Assembly: GCA_001295865.1 (NCBI GenBank)
Contig: LJHW01000056.1
Span: 1-33,871 of the forward strand
Source: a beta proteobacterium AAP65
GTDB taxonomy: Bacteria > Pseudomonadota > Gammaproteobacteria > Burkholderiales > Burkholderiaceae_C
Direction: 5' to 3'
DNA: 33,871 bases
In this document: positions 6,778 through 14,572 of the stretch, piece after piece
Position numbering within the stretch: position 1 is the first letter of the stretch
How the letters are laid out: the number at the start of each line of letters is the position of its first letter
The notes under the pieces: generated by a model
Databases searched by the model: none
What the model was told of the DNA's origin: nothing
Seen by the model: only the letters and a program-made list of their open reading frames with translations
Translations under genes and position numbers: made by a program

Positions 6778-8691
6778 ATGGTCCCACTGTCCCCGATGTA
6801 CGTGATCCGTCGCCTGGCGCAGTTGTCGCCCACGGCGAAGATGGTGGTGATGGTCGGCGGCGACGCCCTCTGCCTGCCGATTTGCATGGTGTTGGCTGTC
6901 GCATTGCGGCTGGGCGGGCTGGAAAACGCGCTCGAGACCGCGCTGCCCATGCAAATCGGGCTCGCCCTGATGGCGCTGCCGGTGATGGCCCTCGCCGGCC
7001 TGTACCGCACGGTGGTGCGCTACATCGACCTGAGCGTGCTCGCCGTTGCCGGCGCGGCACTGGCGGCAGTGGTGCTGCTGGTCTACGGCGCCGCGGTGTT
7101 CATGCAGTTGCAGGCCCTGCCGCGCAGCGCGCTGCTGATCTTCTGGTTCATCGCCTTCGCCTACGTCATCACCTCGCGTTTCGTGGCGCGCACGCTGCTG
7201 CGCCGCAGCGTGCGTCCGGGCTCCAGGGGCCGGGTGCGCACCGCCATCTATGGCGCAGGCGATGCTGGCGTGCAGCTTGCCCAGGCCATGCAGTTCAGCA
7301 CCGAGTACCGGCCGGTGTGCTTCATCGACGACCGCCGCGAACGCCAGACGAAGAACATCAGCGGGCTGCGCGTCTACAGCCCGTCCAGCCTGGACGAGGC
7401 CGTGCTGCGCCACGACGTCGCCCAGATCGTCGTCGCCATCCCCTCGGCCAGCGCTGCGCAAAAGCGCGCCCTGATCGAACGTGTTGAAGCCACCGGCCTG
7501 CCCGTGAAGATCCTGCCCGGTCTGGTGGAGATGGTCGACGGCAACCCGGCTGTGGCCGACATCCGCCAGGTCGACGTGGCCGATCTGCTGGGCCGCGACG
7601 TGGTGGCGCCCGACCCCGGCCTCTTCGCGCGCAACATCGCTGGCAAGGTGGTGCTCGTCACAGGCGCAGGTGGCTCCATCGGCAGCGAACTTTGCCGGCA
7701 GATCCTGACGCAGCGCCCGCGGCGTCTGGTACTGGTCGACCACTCGGAGTTTGCGCTCTACAGCATCGAGCACGAGCTGCTGGCCTCGGCCCAGGGCGTG
7801 CCGCTGGTCACCTGCCTGGGCTCGGTGCTCGACGCCACGCTGATGATCGAGATGATGCAGCGCGAAGGCGTGCAGACCGTCTACCACGCAGCCGCCTACA
7901 AACACGTGCCCATCGTCGAGGCCAACGTGCAGCAAGGCCTGCGCAACAACGTCTTCGGCACCTACAACGTGGCCAAGGCCGCGCACGAGGCGCGGGTCGA
8001 GACCTGCGTGCTGATCTCCACCGACAAGGCCGTGCGCCCCACCAACGTGATGGGCGCCAGCAAGCGCGTGGCCGAGCTGGTATTCCAGGCCGCCGCGCTG
8101 CGCGCACCGGGCACGGTGTTCGCCATGGTGCGCTTCGGCAATGTGCTGGGTTCTTCAGGCTCGGTGGTGCCGCTGTTCCGCCGCCAGATCCAGGCCGGCG
8201 GCCCCATCACCATCACGCACCCGGACATCATCCGCTACTTCATGCTGATCCCCGAGGCGGCGCAGCTGGTCATCCAGGCCGGTGCGATGGCGCGCGGTGG
8301 TGAGGTCTTCGTGCTCGACATGGGCGAGCCGGTGCGCATCGCCGACCTGGCGCGTTCGATGATCCGGCTCTCGGGTTTGAGCGAAAAAACGGCCGACAAC
8401 CCGGGTGGCGACATCGAGATCAAGGCCGTGGGCCTGCGCCCGGGCGAGAAGCTCTTCGAAGAGCTGCTGATCGGCGACAACGTGGTGCCCAGCGGCCACC
8501 CACGCATCCTGTGTGCGCGCGAGCGCCACATCGACCCTTCGCTGCTCGACAAGATGCTGGGCGTGCTGCGCCAGGCCTGCGACGGCGGCGACACCGAAGC
8601 CATGCTGCGGCAGGTGCGCAACCTCGTGCCCGAGTTCCGGCCCGCCGACGAGGTGAACGCCGAGGTGGCCGGCTCGCTCGCGCGGCGCTGA
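6778..8691 (+). CDS. wbpM: Membrane-bound UDP-GlcNAc 4,6-dehydratase (WbpM/PglF/CapD family)
   Basis: A protein of about 637 residues, the usual length for WbpM. It has four N-terminal membrane segments, a first Rossmann domain with GAGDAGVQ near residue 160, and the catalytic SDR domain with TGAGGSIGSE near 294. AAAYKHVP, the NNVFGT turn and the altered Ser-Met-Lys triad (ISTDK, then NVMGASK near 423-430) are all present; a Met in place of Tyr is a hallmark of this family. It converts UDP-GlcNAc to UDP-2-acetamido-2,6-dideoxy-4-keto-hexose, the branch point to QuiNAc, FucNAc and bacillosamine-type sugars. I chose the ATG at 6778; the ATG at 6796 is equally possible, and neither has a strong ribosome-binding site. 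Its 3' end converges on the PGT fusion gene. Confidence 0.93.
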   Translation: MVPLSPMYVIRRLAQLSPTAKMVVMVGGDALCLPICMVLAVALRLGGLENALETALPMQIGLALMALPVMALAGLYRTVVRYIDLSVLAVAGAALAAVVLLVYGAAVFMQLQALPRSALLIFWFIAFAYVITSRFVARTLLRRSVRPGSRGRVRTAIYGAGDAGVQLAQAMQFSTEYRPVCFIDDRRERQTKNISGLRVYSPSSLDEAVLRHDVAQIVVAIPSASAAQKRALIERVEATGLPVKILPGLVEMVDGNPAVADIRQVDVADLLGRDVVAPDPGLFARNIAGKVVLVTGAGGSIGSELCRQILTQRPRRLVLVDHSEFALYSIEHELLASAQGVPLVTCLGSVLDATLMIEMMQREGVQTVYHAAAYKHVPIVEANVQQGLRNNVFGTYNVAKAAHEARVETCVLISTDKAVRPTNVMGASKRVAELVFQAAALRAPGTVFAMVRFGNVLGSSGSVVPLFRRQIQAGGPITITHPDIIRYFMLIPEAAQLVIQAGAMARGGEVFVLDMGEPVRIADLARSMIRLSGLSEKTADNPGGDIEIKAVGLRPGEKLFEELLIGDNVVPSGHPRILCARERHIDPSLLDKMLGVLRQACDGGDTEAMLRQVRNLVPEFRPADEVNAEVAGSLARR

Positions 8692-8714
8692 GCACCAGCA
8701 CGACCAGCACGCCG

Positions 8715-8745
8715 GGCCGGTTCAGCCCGTTCTCCCGGCCTTGTT
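8715..8745 (+). terminator. Probable intrinsic terminator in the convergent gap
   Basis: GGCCGG (8715-8720) pairs with CCGGCC (8735-8740) around a 14-nt loop, followed by TTGTTCT. It lies 24 bp after the wbpM stop and just before the end of the convergent fusion gene. The loop is long and the T-run broken, so efficiency is doubtful. Confidence 0.4.
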
Positions 8746-10167
8746 CTAGACCGCTTCGTCGGCCTGCAGCGCGCCGCGCGGCGGCACCGTCATCACGGCC
8801 AGGCCGGTCTGTCGTGCCAGTTCGAGCACACGGCCCTGCTCCTCGGCGCTGGCCCCCGGCAGGGCGACGATGACGTGGGTGGCGCCCGCCAGCACGTGCG
8901 GCAGCGCCAGGTCGCCCAGCCCGCCTTCCACCCCCACGCCACCGACGCGCAGGCCCCACTTGGCGCGGTCGTCGTCCAGCAGCGCCAGGATGACCCAGCC
9001 GTCGCGCCGGTGCAGCGTGTTCACCACGCGCCGGCCCGCGTCACCCGCGCCCAGCACGATGGCGCGGCGCTGCTCGAAGTCTTCCCCGCTGGCGCAGGCG
9101 CGCGCGTGCTCCCAGAGCATGCGGTAGCCCATGCGCAGCAGGCACAGCGCCAGCAGGCAGAACAGCGGGTGCAGCACCAGCACCGCGCGCGCCACGCCCA
9201 CCAGCTGCGCCATCAGCACCGCCACGGCGCTCACCAGCCCGGCCAGGCCGCAGGCCATGGCGATGCGCTTGAAGTCGTCGAAGCCGAAGAAGCGCCACAG
9301 CCCGCGCGGAACCCCCGTCAGCGCCATGGCCAGCAGGTAGGCCGCCACCACGCCGAAAGACACGTAGTCGTCGTACCAGGGCCGGCCGGGCTGCCAGCGC
9401 TCGAAACCCAGGCGGAAGAGGTAGGTGATGTGCCAGCAGGCCAGCACCACCAGGCCGTCCACCGCGGTGGCGAGGGCGCGGTTGCGCGGGCTCAGGGCCG
9501 ACATCTTGCGGTCCAGCCAGGGCCAGAAAGGACTGTCTTTCATGGGCAGCAAGCTCCAGGGCGAAGGCAGGCGGGGGGCGAAGACGGTACGCAGTGTGAG
9601 GCCCAGCACGCGCAGGTCGCTGGCCAGCGAGGGGTTGTCGACGTAGTGCAGCGCGTAGCGCAGTTTCGCGGGCAGCACCACGTCGATGTATTCGCGCTCG
9701 GGGTTGTCGGCGCGGGCGAGCAACTCGTTCTCGTTGCGGTAGCGCACGGAAGCGAAATCGGTGATGCCCGGGCGAACGCTCAGCAGCCGCTCGCGCCAGG
9801 CCGGCGGGTAGTGCGCCACGTAGCGCGGCACTTCGGGGCGCGGGCCCACCAGGCTCATGGTGCCGCGCAGCACGTCGATGAGCTGCGGCAGTTCGTCGAG
9901 CTTCCAGCGCCGCAACACGGCGCCGGTGCGCGTGATGCGGGCATCGCCGGCCACCGTCACCTCGGGGCCGCCGGGCCGCTGCTGCACGGTCATCGTGCGG
10001 AACTTGAAGATGCGGAAGGGCTCGCCGTGGCGCCCCACGCGCCATTGGCGGAAGAACACCGGCCCCGGGCTGTCGAGCTTGATCAGCAGCGCCAGCAACG
10101 CGAACAGCGGCGCCAGCGCCAGCAGGCCGGCGCCTGCGGCAAGCAGGTCGAAGCTTCGCTTGAACAC
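8746..10167 (-). CDS. PglC-type monotopic phosphoglycosyltransferase fused to a WbpM-like N-terminal half
   Basis: A 473-residue protein with two parts. Residues 1 to about 200 are a complete small PGT: an N-terminal re-entrant hydrophobic helix, the family start KRSFDLL, DSPGPVFF (32-39), KFRTM (55-59), the catalytic Asp91-Glu92 in LDELPQL and GPRPE (108-112). It should move a HexNAc-1-phosphate onto undecaprenyl phosphate. Residues about 213-473 look like the N-terminal half of WbpM: several membrane segments, then a Rossmann domain with GAGDAGRR (373-380) and a LLDDD strand. They stop where the dehydratase domain should begin. WcaJ-type PGTs carry such a module before the PGT domain, so the order is reversed here. 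GTG at 10167 is the only start that keeps the PGT motif; a stop lies three codons upstream. Last gene of the long leftward operon. Confidence 0.85.
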   Translation of the reverse strand: MFKRSFDLLAAGAGLLALAPLFALLALLIKLDSPGPVFFRQWRVGRHGEPFRIFKFRTMTVQQRPGGPEVTVAGDARITRTGAVLRRWKLDELPQLIDVLRGTMSLVGPRPEVPRYVAHYPPAWRERLLSVRPGITDFASVRYRNENELLARADNPEREYIDVVLPAKLRYALHYVDNPSLASDLRVLGLTLRTVFAPRLPSPWSLLPMKDSPFWPWLDRKMSALSPRNRALATAVDGLVVLACWHITYLFRLGFERWQPGRPWYDDYVSFGVVAAYLLAMALTGVPRGLWRFFGFDDFKRIAMACGLAGLVSAVAVLMAQLVGVARAVLVLHPLFCLLALCLLRMGYRMLWEHARACASGEDFEQRRAIVLGAGDAGRRVVNTLHRRDGWVILALLDDDRAKWGLRVGGVGVEGGLGDLALPHVLAGATHVIVALPGASAEEQGRVLELARQTGLAVMTVPPRGALQADEAV

Positions 10168-10216
10168 GGCGTTTCAATCACCCCGGCTGGCCGGGCAGGG
10201 CTGCAAGGCCTGCCTC

Positions 10217-11404
10217 TCAGGCCAGCGCCACGCGCACGGCGCGGGCCACACGTTCGACATCGGCGATGCCCATGCGCGTGTACAGCGGCAGGCTCACCAT
10301 GCGCTCGAAGGCATGTTGGCTGTGCGGGAACATCTCGGGCTTCAGGCCGTAGCGGTCGCGCCAGTAGCGGTGCAGGTGCAGCGGGATGTAGTGCACGCTG
10401 CAGCCCACGCCCTGCTCGAAGAGCTTCTCGATGAAACGGTCGCGCCCAATCGCGGCGCCCTCGGCCAGGCGCAGAACGTACAGGTGCCACGCGTGCTGGT
10501 GGCCCGGCCGGCCCTTCGGCGGCAGGATCACGGGCAAGCCGGCCAAGGCTTCGTCATAGGCCGCCGCGAGGCGGCACCGCTGCTCGTAGAAGGCCTGCGC
10601 GCGCTTCAGCTGCTGGATGCCCAGAGCCGCCGCAATGTCCGTCAGGTTGTACTTGAAGCCCGGCGCCACCACCTCGTAGTACCAGCTCGGCACCTTGGCG
10701 GTGTAGCGGTCGAAGGCATCGCGGTTCATGCCGTGCAGCCGCATCAGCTTGGCGCGCTTGGCCAGCGCGTCGTCGCGCGTCACCAGCATGCCGCCTTCGC
10801 CCGTGGTGATGGTCTTGTTGGCGTAGAAGCTGAAGACGGTGGCGTCGCTGTCCAGCGTGCCCACCAAGCGGCCTTCGCAAGTGGTGGGCAGCGCGTGCGC
10901 GGCGTCTTCCACCACCTTGAGGCCGTGCTTCCTGGCCAAGGCCAGCAAGGCCGGCATGTCGGCCGCGAGGCCCGCGTAGTGCACCGGCATGAGGGCCTTG
11001 GTGCGCGGCGTGATGGCGGCTTCCACGGCCTTCGGGCAGATGTTGAGCGTGGCCGGGTCGATGTCGACCAGCTTCACGTCAGCACCCAGGTAGCGCACCA
11101 CCTCGGCGGTGGCGGTGAAGGTGTGCGTGGTGGTGATGACTTCGTCGCCGGGGCCGATGCCCAGGGCCTCCAGCGCCAGGTGCAGGCCGGCGGTGGCGCT
11201 GTTGACGGCGATGCAGTGCACACGCTCGCCGCGCGTCTCATCACCCAGGAAGGCGGCGAAATCGCCTTCGAACTGGCGTGTCTTGGGGCCGGTGGTCACC
11301 CAGCCGCTGCGCAGCGCGTCAACGACTTCGGCGATCTCTTCTTCGCCGATCTCGGGCAGCGCAAAAGGCAGAAATGGCAGGGCGGGCGAGGTCTCGGCGG
11401 GCAT
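10217..11404 (-). CDS. DegT/DnrJ/EryC1 family NDP-sugar aminotransferase (PglE-like)
   Basis: A 395-residue PLP-dependent enzyme of fold type I. NSATAGLHLAL (68-78) binds the PLP phosphate, EDAAH (166-170) carries the aspartate that pairs with the pyridine nitrogen, and Lys197 in FYANKTITTGEGG is the Schiff-base lysine. It probably aminates a 4-keto-6-deoxy-HexNAc made by WbpM; together with the PglD-like acetyltransferase at 6078-6623 and the PglC-like PGT just downstream it would complete a UDP-diacetylbacillosamine-type route. The ATG at 11404 is preceded by a -10-like GATAAT five bases away. It sits 48 bp after the methyltransferase gene and 49 bp before the PGT fusion, the loosest part of the operon. 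The C4 position of amination is inferred, not seen. Confidence 0.88.
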   Translation of the reverse strand: MPAETSPALPFLPFALPEIGEEEIAEVVDALRSGWVTTGPKTRQFEGDFAAFLGDETRGERVHCIAVNSATAGLHLALEALGIGPGDEVITTTHTFTATAEVVRYLGADVKLVDIDPATLNICPKAVEAAITPRTKALMPVHYAGLAADMPALLALARKHGLKVVEDAAHALPTTCEGRLVGTLDSDATVFSFYANKTITTGEGGMLVTRDDALAKRAKLMRLHGMNRDAFDRYTAKVPSWYYEVVAPGFKYNLTDIAAALGIQQLKRAQAFYEQRCRLAAAYDEALAGLPVILPPKGRPGHQHAWHLYVLRLAEGAAIGRDRFIEKLFEQGVGCSVHYIPLHLHRYWRDRYGLKPEMFPHSQHAFERMVSLPLYTRMGIADVERVARAVRVALA

Positions 11405-11415
11405 GGTGAATTATC
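11405..11415 (-). promoter_or_regulatory. Possible internal leaderless promoter (-10 element)
   Basis: On the minus strand GATAAT (11415-11410) lies five bases before the ATG of the aminotransferase gene in an otherwise very GC-rich gap. No -35 at a usual distance is visible. It would let the last two operon genes be transcribed separately. Confidence 0.3.
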
Positions 11416-11452
11416 AGGGGCAGCCCGCACGGCCGGCGGGCGCAAGGCCGGC

Positions 11453-12172
11453 TCAGGGCTTGTGCACCCAGGCCAGCACGTGCGTGCGCAGCGGTGGCAG
11501 GCTGTTGAAGAGCGTGTAGAAGACCGGGTGCCAGCGGCACACCACCCGGGCCAAGGGCGGCGCCAGCGTCACCCGATGCGCTGTAACGTGGCCGCGCGGA
11601 AAGAGTTGACGCACCCGGCGCAGGGGCACGCCGCGCACGTCAGGGTTGCGGGGGTTGTTCACGGTGAAGTCGTACCAGAGCACCGCACCGCCGGGCTTGA
11701 GCCAGCCCCACATCGTGTCGGCCAGGCGCTGCTGGAAGTTGTCGTCGAGCAGGCTGCTGAAGACCGTGCTCTGCAGCACCACGTCCTGGCTGGCCGGGGC
11801 CAGCAAGGTGGCGGGCGCCTGCAGCGCATCACCCAGCCAGACGGCGGTGGCCTCGGGCAGCGCGCGGCGCGCGGCGGCGTGGCGTTCGGGCAGCAGTTCC
11901 AGGCCCGTGAGCAAGGCCGGGTCGGCGCCCAGGCGCAGCAGCTCCAGCAGGTTGCCCCCGCTGCCGCAGCCCACCTCGGCGAAACGCAGCGCGGCCAGGT
12001 CGGTGCAGCCGCGCGCTGCAAAACCACGCAGCATCACGCGCTGGCGTTCCTGCAGGCCTTGCCAGACTTCGGGGCGCAAGGGGCTGTAGAGGCCGCTCAC
12101 CGCGCGCCGCGCGTAGCGCTGCACCACGGCATCGGGCTCGGTGGGCTCGGTAGGCTGGCGGGGACCGCTCAC
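11453..12172 (-). CDS. Class I SAM-dependent methyltransferase
   Basis: A 239-residue protein with the SAM-binding motif I, EVGCGSGGNLLEL, at residues 66-78, an acidic residue after the second strand (LELL), and a later LKPGGAVLWYDF strand typical of the Methyltransf_11/25 group. It begins with a short Pro/Thr-rich stretch. The start is the GTG at 12172, overlapping the TGA of the glycosyltransferase gene (GTGA). The reading frame stays open for more than 1 kb upstream but that is antisense-type GC-rich frame inside the neighbouring gene. In this operon it most likely methylates a sugar hydroxyl of the glycan, perhaps as a capping step; the acceptor is unknown. Confidence 0.82.
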   Translation of the reverse strand: MSGPRQPTEPTEPDAVVQRYARRAVSGLYSPLRPEVWQGLQERQRVMLRGFAARGCTDLAALRFAEVGCGSGGNLLELLRLGADPALLTGLELLPERHAAARRALPEATAVWLGDALQAPATLLAPASQDVVLQSTVFSSLLDDNFQQRLADTMWGWLKPGGAVLWYDFTVNNPRNPDVRGVPLRRVRQLFPRGHVTAHRVTLAPPLARVVCRWHPVFYTLFNSLPPLRTHVLAWVHKP

Positions 12173-13389
12173 GACACCGCCTCGATGAAGCGCCGCGCCA
12201 GCACCGGGTAGGTGTGGTGGGCCTGCACGAAGGCACGGCCACGTTCGCCCAGGGCCGCGCGTTCCGTGGCGGGCAGCGCGGCCAGCTGCCGCAGCCCGGC
12301 AGCCACGGCGCCCGGGTCTTGCGGTGGCACGGTCAGCCCACAGCCGGCTTCGGCCACGGGGTCGTTGCCGGCCTCCACGCTGTGCAGCACGGGGCGCGCG
12401 GCCATCATGTAGTCCATCAGCTTGTTCGGCGCGATGCCGAAGCGGTACAGCGACACGCGCTGCCAGCCGATGTACGCGATGTCCACCTGCGCCAGAAAGC
12501 TGCGCACCTGGGCCTTGGGGATGGGGGGCAGCATGGTCACGTTCGTCAGGCCCTCGTCCGCCACGCGCGCGGCCAGCCGGGCCTGCTCGTGCCCGCTGCC
12601 CACCAGCACGAAGCGGAACGGGGCCTCGCGCAGCAGCGCCGCCGCGTCCAGCAGCACGTCCAGCGCGTTGGGCTCGCCCATGCTGCCGGCGTAGCCCACC
12701 ACGGCGCCTCCTTCCGTGTGCAAGCGCGCGGCGGCCAGGGCCTGCGCTGCGTCGCTGCGCAGCGCCTCGGGCTCGCCCGCCCACTCGTCCAGCGTGATGC
12801 CGTTGGGCACGATGTGCAGCTTCTTCAGATGGAGCCCGCGGCTGGCCATGTAGCCGTGCACCTTGGGCAGCATGCTCACCACGACATCGGCATCGCGGTA
12901 GGCCGCGTCTTCCGCCGCCTGGCACAGCACGATGAAGGGGTGGCGGCGCGACATGCCCGAGAGCTCGATGGGGCTCAGCGGCCACAGATCGTGCACCTCG
13001 TAGACCAGCTTCGCCCCGGCGCGCCGCGCGAGGCGCCGCGCCACCCAGATGTCCATCGGGTAGGTGCTGCTGGCGATCACCACGTCGGGCCTGGCTTCGG
13101 CCAGCAGCTGCGGCGTGTCGGCCCAGAGCCGGCGCAGGAAGGCCCAGATGTTCTTCACACGACCCAGGCCATTGCCCTGGTAGGCGGGCGCGGCGTAGTA
13201 GCGGTAGCGAATGCCCTCCACCACGCTGTCGCCGGGCGGCGGCTGCACAGCGCGCACGTGCGAGTGGTCGGCCGCGACGATCTGCACGCGGTGCCCGGCG
13301 CGCACCCACTCGCGCGCCAGGTAGTAGGGGCGGAACTCCATGCCCAGCGCCGGGCTGCCGGCGTAGTGGTTGATCAGCAGGATGTTCAC
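12169..13389 (-). CDS. Glycosyltransferase family 4, WbuB-like
   Basis: A 406-residue GT-B protein. The N-terminus NILLINHYAGSP and the following GMEFRPYYLAREW closely resemble WbuB-type transferases, which in E. coli O26-type loci add a FucNAc residue. The C-terminal donor-binding half has VGYAGSMGEPNAL and the sugar-binding region FGIAPNKLMDYMMAARPVL, where the classical EX7E is replaced by an Asn-Lys version. The start is the GTG at 13389, 16 bp after the previous stop; the open frame upstream is non-homologous. It acts on the cytoplasmic face of the inner membrane on the lipid-linked glycan. Family assignment is firm, donor sugar uncertain. Confidence 0.87.
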   Translation of the reverse strand: MNILLINHYAGSPALGMEFRPYYLAREWVRAGHRVQIVAADHSHVRAVQPPPGDSVVEGIRYRYYAAPAYQGNGLGRVKNIWAFLRRLWADTPQLLAEARPDVVIASSTYPMDIWVARRLARRAGAKLVYEVHDLWPLSPIELSGMSRRHPFIVLCQAAEDAAYRDADVVVSMLPKVHGYMASRGLHLKKLHIVPNGITLDEWAGEPEALRSDAAQALAAARLHTEGGAVVGYAGSMGEPNALDVLLDAAALLREAPFRFVLVGSGHEQARLAARVADEGLTNVTMLPPIPKAQVRSFLAQVDIAYIGWQRVSLYRFGIAPNKLMDYMMAARPVLHSVEAGNDPVAEAGCGLTVPPQDPGAVAAGLRQLAALPATERAALGERGRAFVQAHHTYPVLARRFIEAVS

Positions 13390-13405
13390 GGCAGGCCGGC
13401 GATCT

Positions 13406-14572
13406 TCAGGGCAAGAGTTGCGCGTAGAGCGCGAGCAGTTCGCGCTCGGCCGCGGGCCAGTGGTAGGTGTGCAGAACCGCGCGGCGGCCGGCACGGCCGG
13501 CGGCGAACACGCGCGCGGGGTGCTCCACGTAATCCAGCACCGCGCGGCCGATGGCGCGCGGGTCGGCTGGGTCCACGCACAGGCCGCAGCCGGTGGTTTC
13601 GACGATGCCCTGCCACAGCGGGAAGTTCGAGGCGATGACGGGCAGCTCGGCCGACATGTACTCGAACATCTTGATGGGCAATGAATCGAGGTAGCTCGGC
13701 ATGGGCAGCAGCGTCACCAGCCCCGCGCTGCAGCGCGCCAGCACGCTGCGCACGGTGGCGCGGTCCACCTGGCCCAGGTACTGCACCTGCGCCCAGCCGG
13801 GCTCGGCGCGCATCTCGGCCTCGAAGGCCGCGTCTTCGAAGCTGCCGCACAGCACCAGCGTCACGCCAGGCGCATGCGGCATGGCGCGCACCATCTGCAG
13901 CAGGCCGCGGGTGCGCATCAAGCCGCCCACGTAGCAGACGGCGCGTTCGCGCGGCACCGCCTCGGCCGGCGGCGCCAGCTCGTCCGTGCGCGGGAAGTTG
14001 CTCACGTTCACCGCAAGCCGCGCCACCTTCGCAAAACGCGCGGCGATGTGCGGCGTGGCCGCGGCCACGGCCGACAGGCGGGCGACCTGGTGGTTCTCGT
14101 ACCACTCGAAAGCAGCCGCAACCGCACCGCGCAGCGCTCCCGGGATCCACTGCTTGGTGAGGATCTGCCGCGGCACGTCTTCGTGCGCGTCGTACACCAC
14201 CGGCAGGCCGCGCCGCGCGAGCTGCACGCCCAGCGGCAGCAGTTCGGGGTCGTGGAAATGCACCAGCGCCGGCTGCGCGGCCAGCACCGCGGCCAGGGCC
14301 GCGCGCGGCTGCTGGCGCATGCGCGCCAGGCGGCCGGCGGGGCGTGGGCCGATATCGACGATGCGCACGCCGTCGACCTCGACATCGCCTCGCCCATCGC
14401 CCACCACTTGCGTGACGCGGTAGCCGGCACGTGCCAGCGACACACACTCCTTGCGGAAGATGCGGATGTCGTCGCGCGGGTGCACGGTGGTCACGTGCAC
14501 CACGTGCTGGCCGCGGCCGCGCGGGGGGTTGTTCTGCGCTGGAAGGTTTTCGTTCACCAGGGTCTCGTTCAT
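13406..14572 (-). CDS. Glycosyltransferase family 4
   Basis: A 388-residue GT-B glycosyltransferase. HVTTVHPRDDIRIFRKEC (26-43) begins the first Rossmann domain, VHFHDPELLPLG (about 104-115) and YDAHEDVP (127-134) are typical of GT4 proteins resembling capsule and exopolysaccharide transferases. Later come VCYVGGLMRTRG and the donor-binding SLPIKMFEYMSAELPVIASNF. The first 22 residues are Asn/Pro-rich and probably disordered. The ATG at 14572 overlaps the asnB stop by 4 bp. The donor and linkage cannot be told from sequence. Confidence 0.87.
   Translation of the reverse strand: MNETLVNENLPAQNNPPRGRGQHVVHVTTVHPRDDIRIFRKECVSLARAGYRVTQVVGDGRGDVEVDGVRIVDIGPRPAGRLARMRQQPRAALAAVLAAQPALVHFHDPELLPLGVQLARRGLPVVYDAHEDVPRQILTKQWIPGALRGAVAAAFEWYENHQVARLSAVAAATPHIAARFAKVARLAVNVSNFPRTDELAPPAEAVPRERAVCYVGGLMRTRGLLQMVRAMPHAPGVTLVLCGSFEDAAFEAEMRAEPGWAQVQYLGQVDRATVRSVLARCSAGLVTLLPMPSYLDSLPIKMFEYMSAELPVIASNFPLWQGIVETTGCGLCVDPADPRAIGRAVLDYVEHPARVFAAGRAGRRAVLHTYHWPAAERELLALYAQLLP

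Noticed and set aside
8875..10434. Long plus-strand open frames opposite the PGT fusion gene, and similar long frames opposite most genes
   Set aside because: Their products are His/Gln/Ala/Arg-rich with no recognisable domain, the usual mirror frames of high-GC coding DNA.
12173..13309. A 618-codon open frame suggesting a large N-terminal extension of the class I methyltransferase
   Set aside because: The extra 379 codons lie out of frame inside the WbuB-like glycosyltransferase gene and are Arg/Ala/Gly-rich with no domain; the GTG at 12172 coupled to the upstream stop is the natural start.
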